Shown here: positions 23,723 through 38,153 of the stretch, piece after piece
How the letters are laid out: each line of letters begins with the position of its first letter
Position numbering within the stretch: position 1 is the stretch's first letter
DNA from: Prorocentrum cordatum
Taxonomy: Eukaryota; Sar; Dinophyceae; Prorocentrales; Prorocentraceae
Direction: 5' to 3'
Length of the DNA: 64,000 nt
Assembly (NCBI GenBank): GCA_963575745.1
Contig: CAUYUJ010000767.1
Span: forward strand, 45,673 to 109,672
Notes under the pieces: generated by a model
What the model saw: only the letters and a program-made list of their open reading frames with translations
Databases searched by the model: none
What the model was told of the DNA's origin: nothing
Program-made: the position numbers and the translations under genes

Positions 23723-24250
23723 TTAGCTGTGTGGCCAAACCTTAACTACGCGCTCCCACTCGCGAGCTGCACCGCCGTCTTGGCGGAAGTAGTCAGCGAG
23801 TCGCGCATGGGAGCCCGCCACTTGTAGTGCATTCTTCAACACAAGGTGCCCCCAAGTTTGGCGAGGCCTGCCTCGCCTCCTCGCTCCGGCAGGCTTACGC
23901 AAGTCCAAGGTTCCCGGTTCGAACACCGAGCGTCGGACTGGGTCGCTGCCGGGTCGCCTCGCCAGCTGCCCCATGAAAACCATCTGTCTTCTGGCGAGGT
24001 GGGTGCTGAGCTTATCTTCCCCAGCAATGTTGAGAACGGCCGCATGAGAAACCCTACTATAATACGCATGAGGAATTCGGCAGATTCTCCGGAGGCAGCG
24101 GTTCTGGAAAGCATCCATCCTCTGCCGCTCCGCTTTATTTAAGCATGCGGCAAAGAGCGCGTACATTAGTTTAGAAACAATGCAAGCGTTGAAAATGTGT
24201 ATTTTACGACGCCTGCTCATTCTTGCATGTGACCAAATCGAATGCAACAC
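23723..24250 (-). pseudogene. 5'-truncated LINE reverse transcriptase, C-terminal fragment
   Basis: The 175 residues read like the region downstream of the RT domain in non-LTR elements: an 'HARMSRRRKIHIFNACIVSK' stretch followed by 'RMDAFQNRCLRRI', and a 'GRPRQTWGHLV' basic tail near the C terminus. No RT catalytic motifs are present, so it is a truncated copy and inert. The 3' side (left on the plus strand) ends beside a 'cagacagacagacag' tract, which would be its tail. It lies inside minisatellite M104 and seems to have replaced part of one unit. The family assignment rests on motif memory, not a search. Confidence 0.7.
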
Positions 24251-24263
24251 CTTAAAATCTTGA

Positions 24264-24450
24264 GGTCAGGTCCGCGCGGTGCCTCACTCCGCTGGACCCA
24301 TCAGCAGCCTTCGAAAGTAGCGACAGCTTCGCAGATCGCAGCCCCCCAGGGACAGGGAGGTCCCGCTCAGGTCCGCGCGGTGCCTCACTCCGCTGGACCC
24401 ACCAGCAGCCATCGAAAGTGGCGACAGTTTCGCAGATCGCAGCCCCCCAG
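24264..24450 (+). repeat. minisatellite M104, right-hand part
   Basis: Two further units, in phase with 22660-23640. Confidence 0.9.
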
Positions 24451-24474
24451 GCAAGGCAAGAGGAGACAAGAAGG

Positions 24475-24545
24475 AGGGGGGGCCGGAGGCGGGAGGCAGG
24501 AGGCGGGAGGCAGGAGGCGGGAGGCAGGAGGCTGGAAGGGGGGCG
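24475..24545. repeat. GGAGGCGGGAGGCA minisatellite
   Basis: Five or so copies of 'aggcgggaggcagg'. Confidence 0.85.
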
Positions 24546-24599
24546 GGAGCACGCGACCGCAGTGCTCATTCATAACGAATGCCCAACCAAGGAGGGTTG

Positions 24600-24725
24600 G
24601 GAATAAAAAGAAGAATGATATGAATAATCAGAAGAAGAAGAATAAGAACAAGAAAAAGAAGAAGACGATAAGGAAGAGGAGGAGGAGGAGGAGGAGGAGG
24701 AGGAGGAGGAGGAGGAGGAGGACGA
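24600..24725. repeat. GAA/GGA-rich simple repeat
   Basis: 'aagaagaag' passes into gga repeats. Confidence 0.85.
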
Positions 24726-24940
24726 ACGAGGGTGCGACAATGATGTCCTTGTTCATATCAGTGTCCCCGTTTTTACGGGGCCCTGCGCCGTCCCGCCACG
24801 CCGGGCTCTCTCCGCTCTGCCCCCCGCACGCCCGCCACCCGCCTGCCGCAGGGGGCACCCGTGCACTTCCACGGGGCCCTCGAGGCGCCCACCCCCTCCT
24901 GGCCCCGATGGTCCCCAGGAGGTGGTTCAGCGCTCCGCAG

Positions 24941-25065
24941 ACCCCTCCCTCCCTCCCTCCCTCCCTCCCTCCCTCCCTCCCTCCCTCCCTCATCCTCCTC
25001 ATCCTCCTCATTCTCTCTTGTTATCCTCCTCCTCCTCCTCCTCCTCCTCCTCCTCCTCCTCAGAG
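24941..25065. repeat. (CCCT)n then (TCC)n
   Basis: Twelve 'ccct' tetramers, a short spacer, then twelve tcc trinucleotides. Confidence 0.95.
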
Positions 25066-25363
25066 GTCATCGGAGACATGGGCATCTTTCATCCGTCACG
25101 GAGGCCTGAGCTCCGACGCGGGAGGCCCTCGGCCCTCCACACGGGGGGGCCCAGGATGGCCCCAGCGGGGCGCCCCCGAGATCCGACGCTGCCATTGAGA
25201 GTGCAGCGCCGCGACAAAGCGCGACGGGCCCCACACCCCGCCCTTCCCTCTGCGGCGCTCCTGGAGCCGCACAGAGAGCTGCGATGGCCCCCCCCGTGGC
25301 CCGAGACGGGGCGAAGACGCCCCGGCGTGAAAAAAAGCTGCAGCGCCCGGATCTCCAGGGCGG

Positions 25364-25611
25364 CCCTGACTCCGGATCCGCCCCACTTTGGGGAAATTCG
25401 TAAGTGGGGCTTGGAATTTCCGCCTTACTTTTCAAGCCCCGCTGATGCAAATTTCCGCCCTACTTTTCTGTTGCTGTTTTTGTAGATTTCCGCCCCATGT
25501 TGTGTTGGGTGCAGCAATTCCCGCCCTACGTTTTCGGCCTCTCATAGGTGGACTTCCGACGCAATTTTAAGTTGGGAAAAAAGCCGAAGTAGGGCGGATC
25601 CGGAGTCAGGG
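25364..25611. mobile_element. MITE family 2 (248 bp)
   Basis: Terminal inverted repeats of 23 bp, 22 identical: 25364-25386 (ccctgactccggatccgccc...) and 25589-25611. The interior repeats 'tttccgccctacttt'. No target duplication was evident. Related ends occur at 8403-8428 and 26703-26727. Confidence 0.8.
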
Positions 25612-26110
25612 GGTGCCTGCAACGGCGCCCGCCGGGCGCCCGGCGGTGCACGGGCGCTCCCGGCGGCACCTTCCGCGCCCCGATGGCCCTCCGGCGCACG
25701 TCGCCCCCCGGCGGCGAGGCGGAGATGACCTCGGCGCTGGCGGTGGCGCGGACGGGCCGCGGCGGGCCGCGGCCCGCGCCGGGCGGGCCGGGCGACAGCT
25801 CAGGGCCGGGAGCTCCGGCGCCGTGGGGTTTGGTTCCCCGAGGCAGTGGCGGGGCGTCCTCGCCTGCGTGTGGGCCCACCAAAGAGTCTTCTAAGGGCCA
25901 GTAATTAATTCGGTGGACAATAGGTGTTCGAGCCCTGACACAGTCGAGGGAGATTCTGAATCACCCAATCGCCCCCCAGACATCAATGCTGATCTCAGTG
26001 AAGGCGGTGCTCTGGGGTTCGAATATTTGTGTCCACTCGCGCCCCCCCCCGTCGCCACGCCATCAATATTACTTTCGGGGAGTCTGGGGGGCATCTTGGG
26101 CCATAGGGTT
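25612..26110. other. no supportable gene
   Basis: Very GC-rich at first, then mixed. A 'gggttcgaatat' block occurs twice (about 26014 and 26107). Confidence 0.35.
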
Positions 26111-26339
26111 CGAATATAATTTCCATGTACGGAGTGTTCCCCGAGAGCTTCTGGCCGAGAGACTGTTCTGTTTCAGTACATCGGCTTCATGTTCTAAGAA
26201 TGTTGCTCTTGTCATTCGAGCGTCCTTTCGTTCTAAGAACATGCCGTGGTAAGCCTATAGGAGTACCAGGACGGTCGGTCCCTGCTCAATACTTCCTGAT
26301 TCCAGGTCCGCTGTGCTGTGGTTTGCTTTCCGATTTACA

Positions 26340-26727
26340 GTTGTGTAGGACATGCACCCCAAAGCATGCGAAAAAGGTAGGGCGGAAATGTCCACCTCAT
26401 GCGGTTACGACGGGTATTTCCGGAAAGGTATGGCGGTACAAAAACGACGGCATAGTTGGGCGGGCATCGGGATCACAGGAGCTTGAAAAGTAGACTTAAG
26501 TCGGGCCTGTCCCCCTACAGGGGGATTTTCGACGAAATATAAAACACCCCCAAAATAGTCAAAAGATAGTCCAAAGATGGTCAGGAGACTATTTTTTGAG
26601 TACTTTTTTCCTTTTGGGGGTATTGTTTTTTTTTTCGTCGAAAATCCCCCTGTAGGGGGACACGCCCGACATAAAAGTAGACCCACTCGCGAGATCGCCC
26701 AAAGCACGGCGGATCCGGAAGCAGGGC
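26340..26727. mobile_element. probable MITE family 2 relic, host of a nested family-1 MITE
   Basis: 'gtagggcggaaatgtccacc' near 26374 and a right end 'cacggcggatccgg' at 26705-26720 resemble family 2. A family-1 MITE (26496-26674) lies within it. The left end is not defined. Confidence 0.4.
26496..26674. mobile_element. MITE family 1, copy C (179 bp)
   Basis: Ends ttaagtcgggcctgtccc and ...cacgcccgacataa form a long inverted repeat that extends through 'ctacagggggattttcgacg'. Perfect 8-bp duplications AAGTAGAC lie at 26488-26495 and 26675-26682. The interior is AT-rich and folds on itself (aaacacccccaaaa against ttttgggggtattg). Confidence 0.9.
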
Positions 26728-26782
26728 CTGTCGAGGCAGGCCCAGACACGCTCGCGCCGTGAAACAAATCACGACGGGATGA

Positions 26783-27120
26783 TCTCCTCCTCCTCCTCCT
26801 CCTCCGCCTCCTTACTCGTATGGCGCTCTCAAGCCCGTGCCTTTTCAGTACGCGTGTCAACGTTTCGCCCCTGCTGGGGCTCGTCAGGACTCGAATGAAA
26901 ATGGCAGCGGCATGCGAACACAGCAAGTGCATGATCGACACAATACTGCGTGCAATGCGATACGGCAAACATAAACACATGCATGCATGCGGCGATCTCT
27001 CAACAACACCCCTGTATTGGATGACTGCTGCTTCTGCCGCCGGGAGGGGCAACAAGTCGTGCCCCCCCGCCTCACTTGAACGAAGGATTGCAAAAAACCC
27101 AGGGCCCACCCTCAGACTCA
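26783..27120. other. no supportable gene
   Basis: Begins with a short (TCC)n. The rest is open in competing frames with no recognisable domain. Confidence 0.35.
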
Positions 27121-27123
27121 GCC

Positions 27124-27180
27124 CTCCTCCTCCTCCTCCTCCTCCTCCTCCTCCTCCTCCTCCTCCTCCTATCTCCTCCT
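27124..27180. repeat. (TCC)n microsatellite
   Basis: About 50 bp of tcc repeats. Confidence 0.95.
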
Positions 27181-28185
27181 CCTGCACTGCACTGCACATC
27201 CCCATCGAGTCCTCGCAAATCCGACACGGGCACGCTAGCCTGGGACTCGGGGCTAGCCTTCACCTGGCCACCTGAAACCATTCACACGGGCATCGTCGCG
27301 TGTGCCGCTCCCACGAGCGGACAAGACGCGATCGGTGCGCCCATTACCTGCAGGAGGTGTCAACCCCCCTGCTCCATGGGAGGTCGCCAGACACGGCAGG
27401 TGGCCTCCCAAAGCCCAGAGTAGGTGAAACTTCCAAGAGCCACTGAGAATCCTTAAACGCTACCGCACGAGTCGCCCACACAAAAAACCTACTAGCCCTG
27501 AAACGCAACCACACTACGAGGTTAGGGCAACATCGCGGCACAAACAAACTGGTCCCAGGGCTCGCAGGCAACAGGCCCGAAACGGCCAGGGCTACTTCGA
27601 GCCCAACCCTTTAGCCAGGCCACTGCGCGGGGCCCTACCTAACTTCTTGCTAGCACCCCAGCCTCCCAAGATAATTCCCAAGACATGCTGAAGCTCCATC
27701 AACTTGTACTGGCCGACTGGGTACTCAAGAGGGGTTCTCTGGAGGAACGAATCGTACGATTCGTCGGTCGGTATCCCTCCCCATGCCTACTGCTGCTGTT
27801 TGCTCAACTCCTCCGCCTGCTGCACGTTCTTTCCTACGAGGACGACGCCCTTGACCGATATCGTGAGCCGAAGAGTCGAGCTGTCGAATGTGGGGGCTGA
27901 ACGAGAAGTCGCGAATCCACTCCGAGGCCTCGATCTCCGACCAGTGCTCCATCATGCTCTTCAGTCTCTGTCCAAGACCTATGAATTTCTTGAGCTCGGG
28001 CGGGCAAGAGCCCTCGTTCAGAAAGTGATCTAAATCTGGCAGAACTGCGGAAAAGGTCTGAAGCTCGGGAGAACCTCGTTTGTGATCCTTGCCCTCTTCT
28101 TTCATTGTCTGAAGATAGCGCTGGTAAGCTGAGGTTCCTGTCTCCACGATCTTGTGCGTTTTGGGCAGGAACAACTGCGCCGCCG
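27181..28185. other. unassigned; possible minus-strand coding relic at 27850-28384
   Basis: A minus-strand frame at 27725-28384 has a protein-like middle ('KFIGLGQRLKSMMEHWSEI', 'EWIRDFSF') but no recognised domain, and its upstream end overlaps the plus-strand zinc-finger relic. It could be a short gene remnant. Confidence 0.3.
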
Positions 28186-28189
28186 ACTG

Positions 28190-28642
28190 GTACTCTAGCC
28201 TGCGTACTCGACTCTCGGCTTGTGCCCCGCGACCTTCCCGACGAAGGCCCAGCTCGCATCGCATTTCGTACATACCCGAGGGGGTGAGCATGGTGCACTG
28301 GTGCTTGCGCGTGCCTGCTGTATTTCGAATCAATGCACTATGTGTGGAAGTACGATTACTAGTCTTGCAGAAGCACAAAAGCACATGACAATATCACTTG
28401 ATAATAAACGGTGTCGAGCTGATAGGGGGAGAAGTGGAAATAACATCAAGCTCCCTGTCGCTGAGTGTCGTTTATGTTGTTTTGGCTCGGACGACCCGAT
28501 TGTTTTTCGCCAGCACGTGCTGGAACACCTCAGCCACTTCTTGACTGATCACGAGATCGAGTTTGAAATGAACGATGAGTTGGCTGATCTTGGGAGAGCC
28601 ATCGACAGGTACAAAGCGGAAGCAGCAAAAGACCGAGGATAA
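28190..28642 (+). pseudogene. zinc-finger C-terminal relic of a LINE-like element
   Basis: The plus-strand frame contains spaced Cys/His pairs: 'CPATFPTKAQLASH', then 'CTMCGSTITSLAEAQKHM', then 'CRLCCFGSDDPIVFRQHVLEH'. These are C2H2-like fingers of the sort I associate with tails of dinoflagellate non-LTR polyproteins. No RT domain remains upstream and no convincing start codon is present. A stand-alone zinc-finger gene fragment is an alternative. Confidence 0.45.
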
Positions 28643-28669
28643 TCCAGATCGGGCCCAGGACAAATTATC

Positions 28670-28733
28670 TCCTCCTCCTTCTCCTCCTATCTCCTCCTCC
28701 TATCTCCTCCTCCTATCTCCTCCTCCTCCTCCG
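28670..28733. repeat. (TCC)n/(CTCCTAT) repeat
   Basis: tcc repeats with 'ctatc' interruptions, the same composite motif as the target of the giant element. Confidence 0.9.
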
Positions 28734-28959
28734 CGGCCCCTGGGAGCCCTCGCCAGGTCTCGGGGCCGTCAAGACAATCATGCTCTGAGAGCTGGGCGTC
28801 GCAATTTTTTCAGACTGGGCGCTCGATCCGGCTCGAGAAGTGCCGCAATAGTATGGGGTCAAGGGTTTTGGTCGCGCTTTCTCGCTATGTGGTATTGTTG
28901 AATTCTTCCCAACCCTCCTGTGTGTTGGGTCCTCGTTTTGAACCCGCAGCGCCGCGCGT
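28734..28959. other. unassigned spacer
   Basis: Nothing recognised. 'gtgttgggtcctcgttttgaa' near 28921 recurs at about 47609, 47997 and 48353 next to satellite-like units. Confidence 0.45.
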
Positions 28960-29181
28960 CTCCTCCTCCTCCTCCTCCTCCTCCTCCTCCTCCTCCTCCT
29001 CCTCCTCCCCTCCTCCTCCTCCTCCTCCTCCTCCTCCTATCTCCTCCTCCTCCTCCTCCTCCTCCTCCTCCTCCTCCTCCTCCTCCTCCTCCCCATCTCC
29101 TCCTCCTATCTTCTCCTCCTCCTCCTCCTCCTCCTCCTCCTCCTCCTCCTCCTCCTCCTCCTCCTCCTCCTCCTCCTATCT
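28960..29181. repeat. (TCC)n array with TATC interruptions; left flank of the giant element
   Basis: About 220 bp of tcc repeats. 'tcctatct' occurs within it, and its last copy (29174-29181) abuts the terminal inverted repeat. Confidence 0.95.
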
Positions 29182-29264
29182 TTATACTTTCCCGTCCCTC
29201 TACAGGAGCCACGTTCACAGATCGAATATTTTACTCCGTAAGTAGTGTGCAATGTACTCCGCGG
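29182..29264 (+). repeat. left terminal inverted repeat of the giant element
   Basis: Ordered blocks: tip ttatactttcccgtccctct, CTCTACAG at 29198-29205, CACGTT at 29210-29215, TACTCCGTAAG at 29232-29242, GTACTCCGCGG at 29254-29264. The tip's 'gtccctctacaggag' matches the family-1 MITE 'gtccccctacagggg' at 13 of 15 positions and lies 12 rather than 13 nt from the end. Confidence 0.75.
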
Positions 29265-29917
29265 TGGTTTCGCCGAAGTAGTCTGCAGCGACAGCTTTCT
29301 CACGAATAATCTCGTATGCATCCGACGTGTTCCCTCTAGGTCGACGAAAGATCTAGTGTGCATTCTATTCGTTGGTGTTTTTCTGAGGTGAAGCCCCCAC
29401 AGGAAATCGCCTTCCTCGTGGCCTGTATCGCGCTTGTGGCTCGTTCATTGGGATGGTCGGCACAGGCGGGGTGGATCAGGTAAGAGGGAGGAGGTGGGAA
29501 GGAGGAAAGCACTACGTATTGGCAGGGATGGCGCATGTATTTACAAAGGCTGGCATCGGAGGGGAGGGTGGCGGGGTATCTTGGCGGGGTGAGAAAGGAT
29601 GGGGTCATGTTCTGACAGTTCTGCGTGCATCTACGATTGGTTGCTGGGTGATGTTATGTTTTTCTTTCCGCCTGAATATATCCCGTCGCCATGGCTGGGC
29701 GCAGCTCGAATGGGCGATTGTGGCGCCGCACCGAGGGGGATCGGCGGGGTGGGGCAGATGCGACGGGCGCAGACGCATCCTCGGGATCACACATTCGGTA
29801 ATCGAAGCACTGCGGATGCAGACATTTGACAACGTTGGCAATGTTTCTTGAGCCAGTCTTGCTCGAGCTCTGAGGAGGGTTTTCGGCGATGGCCTCACGT
29901 GTTTTCGCGCGGCCCGC
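29265..29917 (+). other. 5' non-coding part of the giant element
   Basis: No gene is supported. This stretch would hold the promoter and leader of the first gene. 'gagccagtcttgctcgagct' near 29851 precedes the start. Confidence 0.4.
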
Positions 29918-35321
<5,404 letters not shown>

Positions 35322-35970
35322 CGTAGTGCGTTTGTTCGAGCCCCCACTGGGCACTGGGCCAGATCCCCATCGAGTGCCGCTCTCCCACCGTTTCGTATCG
35401 TCGGGGCCGCCCTTTGCCACCGTCTGAGTTTTCTTGTATCGCGATCGGGGCAGCCATTGGGGCCGCCTCAGAGCAATTTGGAGCCCTCGAGGGCTTATCC
35501 GAGGGGGCTGAGAGGGCCCCGATATGGGCCCGCGTGGGCGCGCGATCTTGATGCACATCATCTCTCATTGGTTTGCGTATGGTGCAGGGCGCGCCTGCGG
35601 TTTGCTCTTGGGGCTCTCTCTGGGGCCCTTACGGTTTTCAGGGGGCTGCTCGGATGCCTCGAGGGCCGCATTGAGCGCATTGGTGGGCCCCGATCAGGGC
35701 CCGCTTAGAGCCGAGGGGCGTGCCCCAAGCCACAGCTCCCTCACCCGCCCACCCCCGCATCCCGTCGCCTTCCTCGCAGCGCCATCATGCTACATGCGTG
35801 CCCACCCTCCGCGCCCTCCCAGCACTCTTCGCCGTCACCGCACTCGCCCTCCCACCGCCGAGGGAGCTTCGGGAGGCCCGCGCAGTCGCCGCAGAGTTTT
35901 TCGGCGGCGGCTGCCGAGGAAATCACTCCCTGCATTGTACTTCTCTGGCGCCCGCCCAGCGGGGGTAGTC
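35322..35970 (+). other. intergenic part of the giant element
   Basis: Between the two genes. A long frame at 35524-36546 crosses the palindrome but shows no domain, so it is not called. Confidence 0.4.
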
Positions 35971-35973
35971 TGC

Positions 35974-36228
35974 GCAGAGTACTTCTCGTCGGCCCCAGGG
36001 CCGCGCCCCCCCCCCCGCAGAGGACCCCTGGCGGCGCAGAGTACCTGGCAGAGTACCTCGCAGAGTACTTTTCCTCGAGAAAAGTACTCTGCAAAGTACT
36101 CTGCAAAGTACTCTGCGGGACGGAGGGAGCGGGGGGGTACCCCGCGGGCTGGGGTGCGGCGCGGGGCGCGCCGAGATGTACTCTGCGCGGAGTACTTGGG
36201 GCCCGAGGCTGCGTGGCGGGTACTCTGC
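35974..36228. promoter_or_regulatory. phased palindromic array of GTACTCYGC (10 copies)
   Basis: GCAGAGTAC/GTACTCTGC (or the C variant) begins at 35974, 36036, 36048 and 36060 on plus, 36084, 36096 and 36108 on minus, then 36178 (minus), 36187 (plus) and 36220 (minus). The six central copies are spaced exactly 12 bp within each arm and mirror each other around 'cctcgag'. The same 9-mer is in both terminal repeats (29254; 42828, 42896, 42918). Likely a binding array for an element-encoded protein (inference). Confidence 0.75.
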
Positions 36229-36649
36229 GCTGACGACGCCGCCACAGTTGCGGGCCAGGGTCGGTGCCGCGGGGGTCGTCTTGCTGCAAGCTTCTCGGCG
36301 CCCCTCCCACATCCCCATACTACCTCGCCAGCCCCTCGAAGCCTCTGCTGCGGTGTCTCCGAGCACCGACCCCATCCCTGCTCGCCCCCGCCCTCCTCTC
36401 TTTGCCCGTCGCAGCCCCAGCGTGACATAGTAAGTGCTTGTCTTGCACCCCTCAGCCGAGCTGATGGGCGCTGCGCGCAGTCGCTGCACTTGCCTCGCGT
36501 GTCGCGTGTCGCGGACAGCGCGGCCGCTGCACGGCGTGGAAAATGATCGGGGACAGGGGGTGGCCTTGGAGGGGCTGCGCAGTGAAGTGCGGCAGAACGT
36601 GCGTGCTCCAAGATGACACCCTGACGCGACCCCAATGGGGCCAGGGTCA

Positions 36650-37510
36650 CCCAGGCTCGGTTGGAACGGTTGTGGGTCAGGATCGGCCCATTCCGCCCCA
36701 GGCCCTCCCGCGAGGCCTACACCGATTTAGACGTGTCAAATACGGCACCCAGTTAACCCGATAGTGCCTCCAAAATGGCGCAGGATGCCACAGGATGGCC
36801 CCTGGCGGGCCCCCGAGGGCCATATTCGCCCAAAGTCGGTTGGAACGGATTTGGGCCAGGATCGACCAAATCCGTGCCGAGCCCCCCCGCGACGGCTTGG
36901 GGTGCATAGGGCCCGAGGCGGCTCCAAGATGGCTCCAGGTGGCCCGATATTCTTCCCAAAGTGGCGCAACGTGCCCCGTGATGGCCCTATGAGGGGCCTG
37001 AGGCCCAAGGATAGCTAGAGGCCTTGATGCTCGTGGCCACCCCTGGGCGTTACGGCCACTAGGGGGGGGGCTGTACGTGTAACGCTTTTGCCGTTCCCCA
37101 AGCGCGGGGAGGGGCTTTACACCCACACGGGGGGGGGGGTCTGCCTGAAACGGCGCCCCCCTTTGTGTCCCACCTGTTTGTATGGATGTTGCTTCGCAAC
37201 TGTTCCGATTCCGATTCCGATTCCGATTTGGGCTAGAATATGCCAAAACGGTGCCACGCCCGTCCGCGGGGTCTCGGAGCGTACAGGATGTTTCCAATAT
37301 GGCTTTAGATCGCCCAATATTGCTCCCCAAACGGCGCAGGATGCCCCAGGGTTGCCCTCAGCGTGCCCCCGAAGGGCCATAACCGCGCAAAATCGGTTGG
37401 AACGGATCTGGGCCAGAATCTACCAGATCCGTTCCAAGGCCTTTGGTGGGCCATTGGACGTCCAAGATGGCCCGAGACGGCTTCCACGCGGTTTCCGAAA
37501 GACCACGAGG
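36650..37510 (+). repeat. three diverged direct repeats of about 175-350 bp
   Basis: 'tcggttggaacgg' plus 'gggccaggatc' recurs at about 36658, 36837 and 37392. Each is followed by a C-rich 'aggc' block and a 'caaaatggcgcaggatgcc'-like block. A (GATTCC)n run lies at 37201-37223. No gene is supported. Confidence 0.65.
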
Positions 37511-38153
37511 GGGCCCAGCAGAGCGCCTCGGGGGGGCAAAGGGCCCATACGGGCGACGCCCGTGTGGAGATCCAGGGCAGCCCGTGAGATCCGTGCTGGA
37601 AACTTAAGAGACCCCCGATTCGGGTTTCCGGAACAAATAATTGTTTTTTTGTCCGGAGCTAATGAGAGGGGGCCTTGCGCGCCAACCTTCCTGTGGCCTC
37701 AGGAAATTCCAGGAGCAGCCCAGCCACGCCCCCCACGGGATTCAAGAGGGCCCCGAGACGGCCGAGGAGAGACCAACCAAAGAGGTCCAAGGAGGCTTCC
37801 CAGATTTTCGAGCCGTTCGGGACGCCAACCGCCAGCGCGGCCTCCTCCAGCTGGGCGAACATGCGGCTCCAGCGTCAAGCCAGCGGGGGGTCCAAGATAG
37901 GGCCCGAGGGAGCGCCCGCCCCATGAGGTTCATGAGGGCCCCGAGAGGAGGGCGACGATGGGTGGGGGATGTGAGGCGCCAGGCGCGCATTTGGCATCGC
38001 ATCCGTTGTCGTCGTCGGAACCGTCGTGCCGTAGCTGTTTTGGCTCGACTCGACTCGAGCGGCGAGGCGGTGCCTCGCGTTGCTCGCCAGCGCAGAGCTT
38101 CCTTTTCAACTCTTACACGCTTCCTCCTCAACGCTTTCATCTACCTCGCAGCC
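37511..38153 (+). other. leader region upstream of the second gene
   Basis: The reading frame of the next gene stays open back to 37641, but the upstream translation is low-complexity and does not resemble the downstream protein. 'gctttcatctacctcgcag' just before the start codon is a good pyrimidine tract plus AG and could be the trans-splice acceptor. Confidence 0.4.

Noticed and set aside
27725-28384. Minus-strand 219-residue gene
   Set aside because: Protein-like in the middle only, with no recognised domain, and it overlaps the plus-strand zinc-finger relic; kept as a note rather than a call.
35524-36546. 340-residue frame between the two genes of the giant element
   Set aside because: Crosses the palindromic motif array and an opposite-strand frame of similar length; no domain.
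37641-38153. Upstream extension of the 1166-residue protein
   Set aside because: Low-complexity translation with no similarity in character to the rest, and a better start follows a pyrimidine-AG acceptor at 38154.
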